Source of the DNA: Eonycteris spelaea
Lineage: Eukaryota; Chordata; Mammalia; Chiroptera; Pteropodidae
Assembly (NCBI GenBank): GCA_003508835.1
Contig: PUFA01000077.1
Location: forward strand, 5,718,001 to 5,782,000
Length of the DNA stretch: 64,000 nt
Direction of reading: 5' to 3'
Below the pieces are notes generated by a model. That model was not told the DNA's origin and did not search any database. It worked only from the letters and a program-made list of their open reading frames with translations. How positions within the stretch are numbered: the first letter of the stretch is position 1; every line of letters begins with the position of its first letter. Made by a program: the position numbers and the translations under genes. Shown here piece by piece: positions 42,996-54,688 of this stretch.

Positions 42996-44435
42996 GCCGA
43001 GATAGAATGTGCTCCATCTCCAGTTTATCATACCCCTCCCCACCCCTGTTTAGTGAACTGACTACCCTCACCCCCAGATTCTGGAACTCAAGCTCTGCTG
43101 TGGCATTGGCCCCACAGAGGTCAAGAGAGACCCTGGCCACTTCATATTTTAGTCTTCTGGCATGCTAAAATATGAAAAAAACATTAAAATTGATTACAAA
43201 AATTGTAGATCTGTAAAATACTTAAATTAACAAGTTAACTCTTTTGATATCCAAATATTATGCAATAGACTCATGCTACGTGCTAGCTGATATTGTCACA
43301 AGGTTTATATTTAAAATATATTATTCAGGATACTCTCTACAGTTGTCATAGTCCCAAATTCAGACTACCACATACAGTGTGTCTTATACAGACTGGTCAC
43401 AAGTTTAAATTTCTGCCCTTTCATCAAAGAGAGGTCTGGTCCAAGCCTTTCTGTTCACACCCCAGGCCTCTGGCCCTTGTGAGAGGCCTTGCTTAGAATA
43501 AAGGCCGAAGAGAAAGCATCTAGGATGCAGTTTAATGCTCAGGATCAGACCGTGGGCAAGTCACATCCCTCATCCAAACTCCCGTGTACTCCTGTCGATG
43601 GGGCGGGTGGGGTGAGGGGCGCGGACCCCTCAGAGTTCATGACCTCTAAGTTCTGTTTTCACCAGCATCCTATGACCTGAAAGGATCTATGGGAGATGCT
43701 GTCACCTGGTTTCTGGTTCGAGTGTAACCACGATGACCGTTTTGCTCCTGGCCGGGGCTAGTAAGTGACTGCGTCACTGACTCTTTTTCCAGACATCCTA
43801 GCAGGTCCCTTCTGCTGTCCCCAGCCATTCCTAGCCTCACAGAGGCCTAGAGCACTGGAAGTAGGCACCTGGCAGGTGACCTGGTCCAGCCTACTCATCT
43901 GAGGTCCGCAGAGAGAAAACTACCTTCCCCACAGGCCCAAGTCAGGACTCAAACCCCAGGTCTCCCAGCTGCCCGCCCCCTAATATTTCTGCTACACCAT
44001 CTCAGAGGTAAGGTTGGCTTCTTCCTCTGCAGTGAGTGCATATTGAAAAAGCATGGGGAGTCCTGATTTTGCAGCAGCTTTGATAGCTTTGGGAAAGAAA
44101 ACGGGACCCCCCCCCACCAAACATAAACAATTGAAAACAGTTCATATGTTCATGTGCTTTGTGCTTTTTCTGAATCTGTGCTCTATTTTACAATAAAAAG
44201 TATATTAGAAAAGTCACAGATAAAACTGAAAAAAAGTCAAGTCAGCCAAGAACCCTTTATTCCTTTCCTTCTTTTTGGGGCCACCCCCTTCACAAAGCTT
44301 CTCCAGCCCTCCTGCCCACCACAACCCTGCCACACCCTCCAGCATCTATGACCTGGGCTGGTCCGTCCAGTCATTCATTTGCTCATGCATCCATTAGGTA
44401 GATATAGTGGTCCTCGTGTATTTAGTTCATCATGC
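42996..44435. other. mostly unique stretch
   Basis: Contains the hairpin at 43141-43176, a possible MIR trace at about 43530-43620, and a weak antisense MIR-like block at 43870-44000 ('tggtccagcctactcatctgagg', 'caggactcaaaccccagg'). No exon recognised. Confidence 0.35.
43141..43176. other. perfect 12-bp inverted repeat
   Basis: ttcatattttag (43141-43152) and ctaaaatatgaa (43165-43176) are exact complements around a 12-base loop. It is AT-rich and lies outside recognised repeats. Confidence 0.75.
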
Positions 44436-44439
44436 ACAT

Positions 44440-44590
44440 ACAGCGTGATGTAGTAAAAATGACATAGACCCAGGTGTGCCAACTGAGACCTGGGTTCAAG
44501 TCTGTACTTATCTACTAATTCTTAACCGATCTGGGACTCAGATCCCACACTTACAAAGTAAGAGGCCTGTCCTAAATTAGGCTTGCAAAC
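44440..44590 (+). mobile_element. MIR SINE
   Basis: 'gatgtagtaaaaatgacatagacc', 'gagacctgggttcaagtctgtacttatctac' and 'ctgggactcagatcccacacttacaaagt'. Includes the head. Confidence 0.65.
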
Positions 44591-46284
44591 CCAAATGCAT
44601 ACGGAGATCAGGCAGATAAAAGGAATGAAGGAGGCTAGTCCGGGGTAAGTAGTAGGGAGTAGTGGCGACTTTGGCAAATTAGAAAGCCTGTGCCTAGTAT
44701 AAAAGGAACATTTGCCACTGAGCTCAGGCTGACTGTTCCCATGCAGTAACGTGGATTCAGTGATGCCAGAGATCCCAGATCCCCCTTTTATTTTTTCAAG
44801 AACAGTAAGAAATCTCGATTTTTATGAGACATTTTCAAAATGTTTCAAGTATCGTGTAGGTCAAAGAAAACATGTCTGAGGGCCAAATCCAGCCTCGGCC
44901 AGCTGTTAGCGAGCCCTGGGCTAGAGACTCAGGAGATCATGTTCTGGCTTCCCCACTCCGTAGGTGGCCACGCACACATGTGCCTCACTTCCTTCGTGCC
45001 CGGATGTGTGTTTCTCCCCCTGCAGTCGAAGCGTCTGTTGTTCCTGGAGGATAGTAGGTGCTCAGTTAGTGATAGCTATAAAGGACGAGATCCACGTGTC
45101 CTACTCCTGTGTGCCCACCCCAGGGCTAGCACGGGCGGGGGATGCAAGGTCGTGTCTGATAGTACGCGCCCACTAAATAAGCAGGAGCCACAACTGTTGA
45201 CGATACTGTGGAATCCCTAATGAGGTACATTGCAAGAAGCCCATGATTTCTGGCAAAACAGGCGTACTATTTGGTAAAGAGGCTGATTCCCCTGAAACAT
45301 CCGAGGCCCTCGGTCTGTAACTTATCCTTCTTTCTTACGCAGATAAGAGAAAAGGGGTCCTACTGGATTGTGCCGTTTATCAAACACCACACTGCAATGC
45401 ACCCTTCGGGGCTAAATTAATTTTTTCCTCCAAGTCACCATTTCTTTGTCTTTATTTCCTTCATTATAACCCCCTACTCACCAGGAGGAGTGAACAGACA
45501 AGGACCCAAGACAGGGGCAGGACTTGGGCTCTGAGCAGAAAAGAAGCTGCGAGGGTCATCCACCTTCTGCAGCTGAAGGCAGTACAAAAAGAGCCAAATG
45601 GCATGGTCTCTTTTCTTCACTGGAAAGAAAATGGGCCATTATTCTCACCCTGCCCCATTCCCACCAGCCCTCCACTGAACCTCCAAGCAAGAGAGGCCCC
45701 GGTTTCTAGAAGGTTTCTCTGCTGGACACTCTAACAACATATTAGCATATTTTGCATTAAAAGGACTTGGAAATGAATTAATGATTGGCACGGTGTTTCA
45801 GAAGGGTTTTCCCAACCACTAGTAATTGTGTGGTTTTGAAACTCACCATTCCTGCCTGAAGTGCCCTGGCTCGGCAGCCGGCTTAATCAGGAGACGTTGT
45901 ACCAGGCAGGGCATATTTTAAGGCTCATGATACCCAGCGATTGCCTGAACAGTACCTGGAGACTTGCTAAAGAGAACCTTGTCCTAGTTTTTTGAGCAGA
46001 GCTGGCAGTTCATTTTCCTTCCTTACAGAGCTGAGATTCATGCCAATTCAAAAACCTCTTTTTCTGAGAGGGCTGGGGTCAGCCCTGCAACAGTCTGCTG
46101 AGGCACCAAACAGTGTCGATAGGATCCAAATTTTGTTAGCCAGCGAATGGAGGCGAAGTGTAGATGATGGGTGCTAGGTGGGTCACTTATGGCACTGCTC
46201 TGGCCAAGAGGGCTGCGTGCCGGGGCGGTGGGGAGGGGCAAGTGTGATAGAAGCTTCCAGAACGACCTTGGGGAAATGCTTCCA
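44591..46284. other. mostly unique stretch
   Basis: A short 'ggatagtaggtgctcagttagtg' LINE/MIR tail lies at 45048. 'aacatattagcatattttgcattaaaa' near 45736 is AT-rich and octamer-like. No exon recognised. Confidence 0.35.
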
Positions 46285-46356
46285 GGCCAATCTCATTTTT
46301 CAGTTGAGGGAGGTGAAACCCCGGAGTACTGTTACTTGCCCAGGATCACAAGCCAT
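46285..46356 (-). mobile_element. MIR fragment
   Basis: Antisense: 'tctcatttttcagttgagggaggtgaaacc', 'gttacttgcccaggatcacaag'. Confidence 0.6.
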
Positions 46357-46554
46357 TTTTATGCTTCAGCTTTGTTATTTTTACCAGTCCGTAGAGAAGA
46401 AACATTAACCAGGAGATAAGAGTGTGGGGTTGGTTAAGGTTCCTTGGGGGAGATTAGGACATCGAAGCTGGAGGAATTTAGAAAATGATAAGCCATAGGA
46501 GAACCTTAGGCTATTTAGAATAATAAAAACTCCTTGTTGATTATTATGATAATG

Positions 46555-46765
46555 ATGATAATGATGGTAATAATTGCTAACATTTTGGGGGCTTTCTGTA
46601 CCAAGCACCGCGCCAGGGGCTATACCTGTATCCCCTCACTCAGTCCTCACAGCGACTCTGAAAGGAATTAGTACGAGCATAGCCCTGTTCTGCAGATGAG
46701 AAAACTGAGGAAGAGCTTAAGTAACTGGCCCAAGGTTACCCAGATCTGACTTCACGATCTGAGTC
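46555..46765 (-). mobile_element. MIR SINE
   Basis: Antisense: 'aagcaccgcgccaggggctatacc', 'agtcctcacagcgactctga', 'ttctgcagatgagaaaactgagg' and 'agtaactggcccaaggttaccc'. Confidence 0.85.
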
Positions 46766-46769
46766 TTTA

Positions 46770-47970
46770 GAAGGGAAAAAAGAGAAATGATCAGGAAATG
46801 GTAGGGTCTGGCCAACGGCCCCCCTAGAGAGTATTAAGAACAGAGACAAGGTGAGGGGGAAAACAGCTGGAACACAGGAGAGCACCAGAGGCACCTAGAA
46901 GGTTCCGGTCAGGAGAGCAGAGTGAGGCACAGTGGACGTGGGGCAAGGGGGCCTCTGTGAACTGGACACCGACGTCTGTGGGAAGAGCAGCTTTGACCTA
47001 AGGGCAGAAGCATAAACCTGGGGCTCAGGAAAGGAATGAAACAAAATGCCCTGTTTTTTTTTTTTTTTTTTAAGGACTGGAGGGAGAGTGAGAGGGAGGG
47101 AATTAAGGGAAGGAAGTGAAAGACAGGTGCAGAGAGAGATGATAGAGAGCAATGGAGAGAGATGGGAAGAGGGAGAGAGGAGACGCACACACATGTCTCC
47201 CAAGAGTGACTGTAATGAAGAATGTATCCTTGAACACTCAGCCTGGGTCATCGCATGGAATAAGGCGAGAAGCCTGATCAGAAGAGAAGCCAAATCCTGG
47301 GAAGACAGGGAAAGCCACGATCCGTGCCCGTTTCCACCAGAGGCGGCTAAAAGAATCTCAGGAGGTGCCATCCTGTGGCACACCTTGTTTGACTAGAGAG
47401 CCCTCGTGCTCAGGTGAGATAACTGTGGGGCATGGACAGTAGCCAATGTCCTGAAGCAGCCCCCAGGGGACATGGGCTGGGGTATATTGCAGGATAAAAG
47501 AAAGGGGGCTGCCTTGAACGTGGGATGAGTGGTTCATGGCATCTCAGGTAGTCCCCCTTCGTAGGGTTGATGGATGGTCTACGTGAATGGGATCCTGGCA
47601 GGTGAATTACCGGTTCTCGTCATTGAGAATATAAACCACGTACAATGCGTTTGGTCTCTCCAGGGTCTTGGCTGCCTTTTATGTTACCCACAGTCTCCAG
47701 GAGATGGCAGATAATTCATTTATCCTACAAATTGAGGGTATCGATCTTTTTTTTCCAACAGTCATTTAAACACTGCATTTCAGCAAAAAGTTAGAAAACA
47801 TTTGCTTAGCTCTGAGCCAGTGATTGAATAGAATGTTACGTAACTATCTGAACAGTGGTTATGAGAACTGTGTAATAATAATAAGGGAAGATGCATACAT
47901 GGGACATTAGGTAAAACAGGAACATACGAAGTGTATATGTAGTGGAATAACAATCTGTAAGGAATCCAGG
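46770..47970. other. unique stretch with poly-T and GA-rich tract
   Basis: T-run at 47055-47072, then a GA-rich tract to about 47185. No repeat or exon recognised in the remainder. Confidence 0.45.
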
Positions 47971-47974
47971 AATG

Positions 47975-48105
47975 CCCAGAGTCAGAGGGGTTCAGTAATT
48001 TGCCCAAAGTCGCACAGCGGGTAAGTGGCAGAGCCAGGCTTCAACCCAGACAGGGCTGCATCCTCTGAATCACAGCCACACGGCTCCGTTGAGGGCATCT
48101 CGTGA
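47975..48105 (-). mobile_element. MIR SINE
   Basis: Antisense: 'gtcagaggggttcagtaatttgcccaaagtcgcacag', 'gtaagtggcagagccaggcttcaaccca' in parts, 'ctctgaatcacagcc'. Confidence 0.8.
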
Positions 48106-48419
48106 TACGTCTTAAATCCAGATCTGCAGATCCAAAATAATCTGTTCGAATCTGCAAAATTGGCACGTAAACAAGTCCCGTTAACTATTAGTCTCATCAG
48201 AGAGCTTCGAGACCGTGGAACAGTGGTGAGAGTTGGTGATGGACTGCGGCAGCGTCTCTTTACCTTTCGAAACTTATTTCATGCTCATATTCCCTTTATC
48301 AGGCCATGCACATATATATTCATGTACATTGGAGAGAAAATAAGAATGAAACAATATGAAAACTCTCCCACCTCATTCTAGGAGCGAGGCAAGAAGGTCC
48401 CTCACCTTGAGCGCTGTTG

Positions 48420-48716
48420 AGGACTCTTAGTCCTTCTGGGCTGCTATAGTAAAAACAGGATAGACCGGGGGGTTTATAAACAACAGAAATGTATTCCTCA
48501 CCGTACTGATGAGGGCCCTCTTCCTGTGTCCTCACATGGGGAAGGGGATGAGGGAGCTCTCTGGGGTCTCTTTTATAAGGACGCTGATCCCATTCACCAG
48601 GACTTCACCCTCATGATCTAGTCACCTCCCAAAGGCTTCATTCACCTCTTAATAGTATTATATTGGGTATTATTTGACATATAAATTTGGGAGGGACACA
48701 GACATTCAGCATAGCA
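48420..48716 (-). mobile_element. MLT1-like solo LTR (ERVL-MaLR)
   Basis: Antisense: 'gtccttctgggctgctatagtaa', 'aacaacagaaatgtattcctcacc', 'cttcctgtgtcctcacatgg', 'ctctggggtctcttttataaggac' and 'tcatgatctagtcacctccca'. A deletion shortens it between 48500 and 48530. Confidence 0.85.
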
Positions 48717-48729
48717 GGGACCAAACATA

Positions 48730-49060
48730 AAAGACTGGCTCTACCTTCAAGTGCTAAGGTACTTAGGGATGGAGACCAAACATATCAGCAAAGTCAAGTG
48801 ACAAAAATTGCAAAGCAGTAGCTCCAGGAACTGAGGACTCTGAATTTTAAGAGTGCCAAAAGGATCCAAAATAAATGACCCCAGATGGAGTCCATCCTGA
48901 CAGGTTTTCTGCATATGCGAAGTAAGTTTGTAGTGGCATTTTGAAGTAGTAGTGACCCCAGATTGGCGGAAGGAATGGCGTGCACAGATTGTGAAGGGAA
49001 TTCTGTTGGTGATGGGGAAGTGGGCTTGTTTCCCTAGACAGGGAGAATCTGAATACGCCG
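48730..49060 (-). mobile_element. L2-like fragment (weak)
   Basis: Antisense L2-like start 'ggctctaccttcaagtgctaagg' and 'agtcaagtgacaaaaattgcaaag'. The remainder is diverged. Confidence 0.35.
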
Positions 49061-49379
49061 CACCGAGAGCCATCATCGCGTTGAATTATGAGTATGAATG
49101 AACATGCAGAGGAAACCAACTGGTACCCGACCTCTCTTCGATCTTAGTTATAAACAGGTTGTCCTACTGCTCCCTCAGCCTCCTTCAGGTGCCCCTCTCC
49201 TTTCTAAAACAAGAACCAGTTAAGTGAGGGCATTGACTCGTCACCCACTTGCTGTAGTGGTCAGAGCTGGTCAGAGTGTGATTTAGTTAAATTAATTTCG
49301 CAGATTCCTAGTGGGTTTACGGGTGGGGAATGGAGGATGAGAACTGTGTAAAAGCATTTCTTGACTAGGCTCCCTGTTC

Positions 49380-49745
49380 CCCTCCCTCTCCTCCTCCTCC
49401 TGGAATATCCATTCTCAGTGTGTTGCCCATTCTAATGGAGTTGAACAGTTCTCGGGGTTCTTTCCTTTTTTAACCTTAGTTCTCTCTCCTCTTCCACCTG
49501 AATCGTTTCTAGATTTCTATCTTCAAGCGTGCCAAGTCCCTTCCATATGGTCTGCTCTATTTCCAAGGCTTTCTAATGCATTCTTCATCTCATTGAGTTC
49601 TTTTGCTCCAGAATTTCTGATTGGTTCCTTTTTAGAGTTTCTGTCTCTCTGGTCAAGTACCTCCTGTTCATTCATTTTCTTCCTGAGCTCATGGAACTGC
49701 CTTTCTGAGTTTTCTTCTATGCGTTAAGTTCTTCATGATTGCTTA
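49380..49745 (-). mobile_element. L1-type LINE fragment
   Basis: Antisense L1 sequence: 'cattgagttcttttgctccagaatttctgattggttcc' in parts, 'tagagtttctgtctctctggtcaag' and 'cattttcttcctgagctcatggaactgcctttctgag'. The pyrimidine-rich character and order fit the 5'/ORF1 region of old L1M elements. Non-functional. Confidence 0.6.
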
Positions 49746-50798
49746 CATAATGTTATTAACAAATGTTACCTCAATTTTAAAAAATTGATGAAAAAATGCA
49801 TTTCTGAAATGCTGTCACATTAGAGCTACATTTTGGTCCCTCGGGGTGGCCACAAAGTAAACAGCTTAATCTCTGTGCCTGCTGGAGGTGCAGAACGCAG
49901 CATTCACACTTGCCAACAGATAAATGTCTTCTGTCTCTGGCAGTGCTTAATGGCTTTTAGTACAGTTAAGGCTGAGAAGAAAAGAAATGACTTACTCTTA
50001 TTGGATCAAATTGAGACTCTGAGAAGACAAGTCCATTTCAGGCAGACCCTTTCCTTCTCAGATTACTGATCCACAGCCCAGCCGATTAACTCCCTTTCAG
50101 TTCCCTCAGGTAAAATGGAAGACACAGGCCACCTGGCTGGGCTGCGGGCAGTGGAGGGTGGGGGACAGATGAGCTGGGTGTCTGGGATTCGTCAGCTGAG
50201 AGATTCGCATTTCTGGTTAAGGGCCATGTCCTAGTGTGCTTCTGCCCAGTGCCTGCGGGTCTCTTTCACTCTCTCGATGCTCAATTTCTAGGGACCAAAG
50301 AAGAGTCTTCAGCATAAACAAATAGTTGTGGCGAAGGAGGGGAAAGCACAGGTTAGTGGGGTCCTGGAGCCTTTAAAATGGCATGGTAGCAACTGTGGAT
50401 CGAGCACCCTAGCGACTATTCTTCGTGTGCCCACTCGTCCCTCACATGCCCTTTGTCTACGTAAGGGCAACTGGGTAAATGTTACACTCTGAGATTTTGA
50501 GCTATATTGTTATTTCTCTGAAAAGAAGTAATCAAGTGGGTCTAGCCCAGCATCATTTCTAAGGCAGAAAATTGGGAAAAGGAAAACAGTGTTCAACACG
50601 CACCGAAGGGTAAAATAATTTCATGATTCAATAACTTAATGGCTAAATGAATAAGCAGGAGAAACCTTTAAGTCATACAGCAAATCTGCTTAATAACGTG
50701 ACTTTTTAAAAGTGTTAAATATTAAATGCAAACTGCAGGATACCTACTGTATAGTTCTTATTTTAAAAGAAAACCCACACATGCAGATGGAAATAGAG
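49746..50798. other. unique non-coding stretch
   Basis: 50500-50760 is AT-rich. No repeat or exon recognised. Confidence 0.4.
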
Positions 50799-51300
50799 TA
50801 GTCCCCACTTACCCACAGGGGCCATGTTCCGTGAGCCCCGGGGGATGCCTGAAACCACGGAGAGGGCCACACCTCGTATACACTGTGATTTTTCCTCTAC
50901 ATACATGCCTAGGCTAAAGTTCGATTTGTCAATTAGGCCCAGGAAGAGACTGACAACCATAACTCATAATAAAGCAGAACAATTAAAACAACGTGCGGTA
51001 CTGAAGTCGAGGTGAGTGTGGCATCCTTAACTGTGAGCACTGTGATGCCGTGGACAGTCAGCCTCCTAACTGCGATGGCTCCCAAGTGACTGATAGGTGG
51101 GGAGCATGTAGGGACACCCTGGGACAAAGGGAGGATCCGCGTCCTGCCGGACGGAGCGGGAGTGCACGAGATTTCCCCCACGCCCCTCAGAACGGCGCCA
51201 AATTTAAACCGTCATTATTATCTCTGGAATTTTCCATCGCATCTTTTTGGACCCCGGGGAACCAGACCCTGCGGAAAGTGAAACTGCGGATGGGACTCCC
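50799..51300 (+). mobile_element. Tigger-like nonautonomous mariner element (copy 2)
   Basis: 'tagtccccacttacccacaggggccatg', 'gatgcctgaaaccacgg', 'cataataaagcagaacaatt' and the end 'cggaaagtgaaactgcgg'. Same family and orientation as 16330-16858. This copy retains the 5' end better. Confidence 0.7.
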
Positions 51301-52580
51301 GTGCAGCACAACATTGACAGTTAACCCTCCGCCGTGGAATCGGAGATGATCGTTTTTCTTCCTTTGTCTCTAAAGTCCCTGCAACGGCTGTGTATTTCCT
51401 CCTGATTATGGAAGTTAACTGTTGACACGGGAAACTAGCATCTGCCCTCGGTCCTTTGTTTCATTTCGCTTTCCTTCTTTCTGTCTTATCTCCTCACACG
51501 AGAACATCAGCTTCACGGGGTCGGCGGAACCGGCCAAGTTCTGCCCGGCCAAGCATGCCATTGTAACAGGAAGCTGCAGAAACACAGGACGAAACCTGAT
51601 TAGCTTTCTCCCCCTCTCCCACCGTTCACTCCTCCTTGAGTGCATCGAAACCCTTCTTGAACTCGTTTGTATTTTTAGCTGGGACAGCCTCTCCGTCTCA
51701 ATGAGTTCCACCCTCGGTGTGAAGTGGCAGAGGCCGGCCCGACGGGTGTCCTCGGCTGACCTCCTTCGGACTGCCAGGGGTCCTCCCCATTCCTGCCTTT
51801 CTAGCTCTGAGTGGACAGGATAAGATTAGCCAGGGTACCCTCACTATTAGCGAGAACACTTACGGACGTGATCGATTCTGTAGAATTGTTAAACTCGGTG
51901 TTAAAAGAGACCTCAGAAACTGTTTAGGCCGGTGTTTTCCTAAAAGTCCACGTAATGGGAGTCAGTGTTTCCAGAAACCGGTGGAAATTGTACAGTACCC
52001 AGGCTACAGTGGCACTGGCTGCCTAAAAATACGCTGGGGTGGGGCTGGGGGTGTTTTGTCTTTTTCTCTGGGCTGGCACCGGATGACAATGGTCACCTTG
52101 TTTTGATCAGCAAACTCCAGCAGTTGAACGAATGCCTCGCTATTTTGTTAGTGGAGAAACGAATTCAGGTGGGAGAGACAGAACCTTTTAAAACTTGGCG
52201 TGTGGGGTATGTGGATGTTGAAGGGACTCTGAGAATCTGGGCGGGGTCATTCCAGAACCCCCAACGGATGAGGAAACGGACCCCAGAGCCGCTGCCTGAC
52301 CCCAGCTGAGGAGGCCTGTGCGTGGGGCTCCGGCCGGAACCCAGGGCGTCCAGCTCCAAGGCCCGAGCCGTCTCCAGGGCACCTAACCCACCCTAAGTTC
52401 GAACCGAGCTCCTGAGATGTGTTTTCCGCACTGGGAGCGATTCAGCAGATTTTGAATTTGTGCATGCTCCCGGTGGGGTCTTTCTTTCCAGACTGAGTCT
52501 TTTTGGTCTAGAACATTCTTATTTCCGTTGCCTTTTTAGATCCACCAGCCTTTCCCAAATGTGGCGACACGGACTTCCAG
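51301..52580. other. unique non-coding stretch
   Basis: No repeat recognised. Frames of 114-133 residues on the plus strand show no domain. Confidence 0.4.
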
Positions 52581-52584
52581 GCTT

Positions 52585-52797
52585 GGTCGAGCGCAGTGGG
52601 TAGGAAGGTGGGCTCCCGGCTCACCTACTCACCAGTCCAGAGTTAGCTCCTCTGAGCATTGGTTTGCCCAACTGTGAAGTGGGCTGTAGCGAGGACTGAA
52701 CAACATAACGAATCACAAGTGCTTGTCCAGTGCCTGGCGCCCTGGATGTACTCAATAAAGATGAGTTGTCACTGCTCACTTCATCGTTGTTATTGCC
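52585..52797 (+). mobile_element. MIR SINE, near full length
   Basis: 'gcgcagtgggtaggaaggtgggctcc' head, 'gttagctcctctgagcattggtttgcccaactgtgaagtggg' core in parts, 'cagtgcctggcgccc' and 'ctcaataaagatgagttg' tail. Confidence 0.8.
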
Positions 52798-52929
52798 GGT
52801 TTTCTATGGAAGGGCCAGGGCCAGGACACCATGCCAGCTTTGAACCCACTTTGCTTCGCCGGACCAGGGGCAGTCCCCCCGTTGGCTGTGTTGTTTTGCT
52901 TTATTCTTCAGGGAAAAACAGCCCAATCA

Positions 52930-53025
52930 CTCCTTATTGATGAGCTCCCATTGCAGAGGGAGCAAAGCGAGGCCCGGAGAACCACTGTGATTTGCTCAAG
53001 GTCGCACAGCTCATGGGAAAACAGG
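52930..53025 (-). mobile_element. MIR fragment
   Basis: Antisense: 'cattgcagagggagcaaagcgaggcccggagaacc', 'tgatttgctcaaggtcgcacagctcatgg'. Confidence 0.7.
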
Positions 53026-53425
53026 AGAAAGAAACAACCACATCTGCAGAAAGCCTTGCTGGGGTCGCCGAGCATTTGCCGTGAGCCTGCCTCTTGCTTG
53101 TCTCTTTAATTTAGCAGCTTTGGGGGCCCCGCGGGTGGAGCATCAGTGGTTCCTGTTTCCCTTTCCTCCCTTCCTGCCTTCGCCTGACCGCGCTCTGCAG
53201 GAACCTGAGAAGGCCTCGGATGGCGGATGGCGGGGTGGACGACAGACATGCGGGGGCTGGAGAAGAGTGAGGAGTCGGCAGGTGTCCTCTGGCTGGTTTG
53301 ATGCCCTTGTCCTCCCTGTGTTCGCTCCAGTGGAGCGACACAGGAATTCTCGGAGGCCCCCCGCCCGCCTGAAAGGCCCCCGCCCGCTCGCTAAGGCCCC
53401 TCTGTCCAAAAGCCTCCCTACCTGA
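53026..53425. other. GC-rich unique stretch with CpG pocket
   Basis: CpG-rich at about 53170-53400, including 'cccccgcccgctcgc'. No exon is recognised. Confidence 0.4.
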
Positions 53426-53429
53426 ATCA

Positions 53430-53575
53430 ACCACTTCCTGAGCACACCTTCGAGACATCAGACATTCTGGGGCCACAAAACTGAACGAGCCTCACTTCCT
53501 GCCTTCAAGGAGCTCACAGGCACAGACGGAACCACATCACGGGGGGATTCTAGAGCTTTCAGGGTACTGGGGGGC
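53430..53575 (-). mobile_element. L2 LINE 3' end
   Basis: Antisense: 'cacttcctgagcacaccttcgagacatcagacattctggggcc' in parts, 'cctgccttcaaggagctcacagg'. Confidence 0.6.
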
Positions 53576-53649
53576 AGCCTTCCCTGCGGAGGGCGGCCCC
53601 AGCAAAGGCCCAGGGGTGTGACCTTGCACTTAGCATGGAGGGGAGCTTT

Positions 53650-53755
53650 GAATTGTTCCCCGATACTTTGAGTGTGTTCCTTCCCCGCAGCTAGACTGTA
53701 AGTGCTTCTAGGCAAGACATCGTAACGACTCCTTTCTTTGGCCCCTGCACTTGCG
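53650..53755 (+). mobile_element. L2 LINE 3' fragment
   Basis: 'cccgcagctagactgtaagtgcttctaggcaagacatcg' in parts. It faces the antisense L2 just to its left. Confidence 0.6.
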
Positions 53756-53779
53756 GATGGATCGGCGGCCGTGAAAGCA

Positions 53780-53945
53780 CCTTCGAGTGTGTCATTTTAT
53801 TTGACCTGCTAAGCAGCCCTGTGAGGTCAGACCTGATCCCGAGTTTACAGGCGAGGAAACTGAGGTCTTGAGAGGGTGAAATGGTGGCCCAACGACCCAG
53901 CGACTGAGCTTAAATCCGCCCTCAGATCTGACTCCAGCTCCTCCC
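53780..53945 (-). mobile_element. MIR SINE
   Basis: Antisense: 'gctaagcagccctgtgaggtcag', 'gtttacaggcgaggaaactgaggtcttgagaggg' and 'cgactgagcttaaatccgcc'. Confidence 0.8.
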
Positions 53946-54365
53946 GTGACCTCGCTCGGGCCTCTCCGGGGACAAGTGTGTGGGTTCGGTGCTTGGCTGC
54001 AGCGCGTGCTCCTAGGACCGCGGGAGGGAGCGGAGACTCCAGCGTGAGTTCAGCGGACTGGGCGCCGGCTTTGGAAGTGGTGCCCCTGCCTGGCTTACGT
54101 TCAGCTCTGCCAGGCATGAGCCCCATGAACTTAGAGTGGTCGCTGCTCTTTGGGACGCAGGTTCCCTGGTTGGAAAGTGAGAAGGCTGTAGGAGATTCTG
54201 TCCCCTAAATCTGTGGGGCTGGGGTTGAGAACATTGATCCCCAGCAGCTTCTCCTCTCTCGGCGCCACCAGCCCTACCAGCCCCGCGTCCCCAGGCCCCT
54301 CCCCGGTCACCCGCACCCCTGCGTCTCTTCCAGCCTCCGTGTTTTCCTTGCCCGACAAAGCCAAC
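53946..54365. other. GC-rich unique stretch
   Basis: No repeat or exon recognised. Confidence 0.4.
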
Positions 54366-54369
54366 CTCT

Positions 54370-54512
54370 AGCTCAGTGGGCTCACCCAGGGAGCTTGTTG
54401 AAATGCATCCCAGAACCTGACTCTGAATCCCTGGAAGGTGGGGCCTGGGAACCTGCATTTCTCCCCTAGCTGCTCCCTGGAGATTCTGCTTATCAGCCGG
54501 ACTTGGTGGTTA
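54370..54512 (+). mobile_element. MER5A-like hAT fragment
   Basis: 'gcttgttgaaatgcatccc', 'gaaggtggggcctgggaacctgcatttctcc' and 'gagattctgctt'. Both terminal repeats are lost. Confidence 0.65.
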
Positions 54513-54523
54513 TTGCCTAAGCT

Positions 54524-54688
54524 CGGTAGTTCTCAAACTTGAGCGGGCATCTGAACCTCTTTGGGGGGCTCATGAAGTGACTGCCTCATCCCCCCAAACT
54601 GCTGACTCAGTCTGGAGGTGGGGCCCCCAAAATTTGTATTTGGAACAAATTCCCAGGTGCTACAGGGACCACTCTTTGAGACCCACTG
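54524..54688 (+). mobile_element. MER5A hAT element
   Basis: Full length with inverted ends 'tagttctcaaacttgagcggg' (read in parts) and 'ctttgagacccactg'. Internal 'ggtggggcccccaaaatttgtatttgg' and 'acaaattcccaggtgct'. It lies in tandem with the preceding fragment. Confidence 0.85.
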
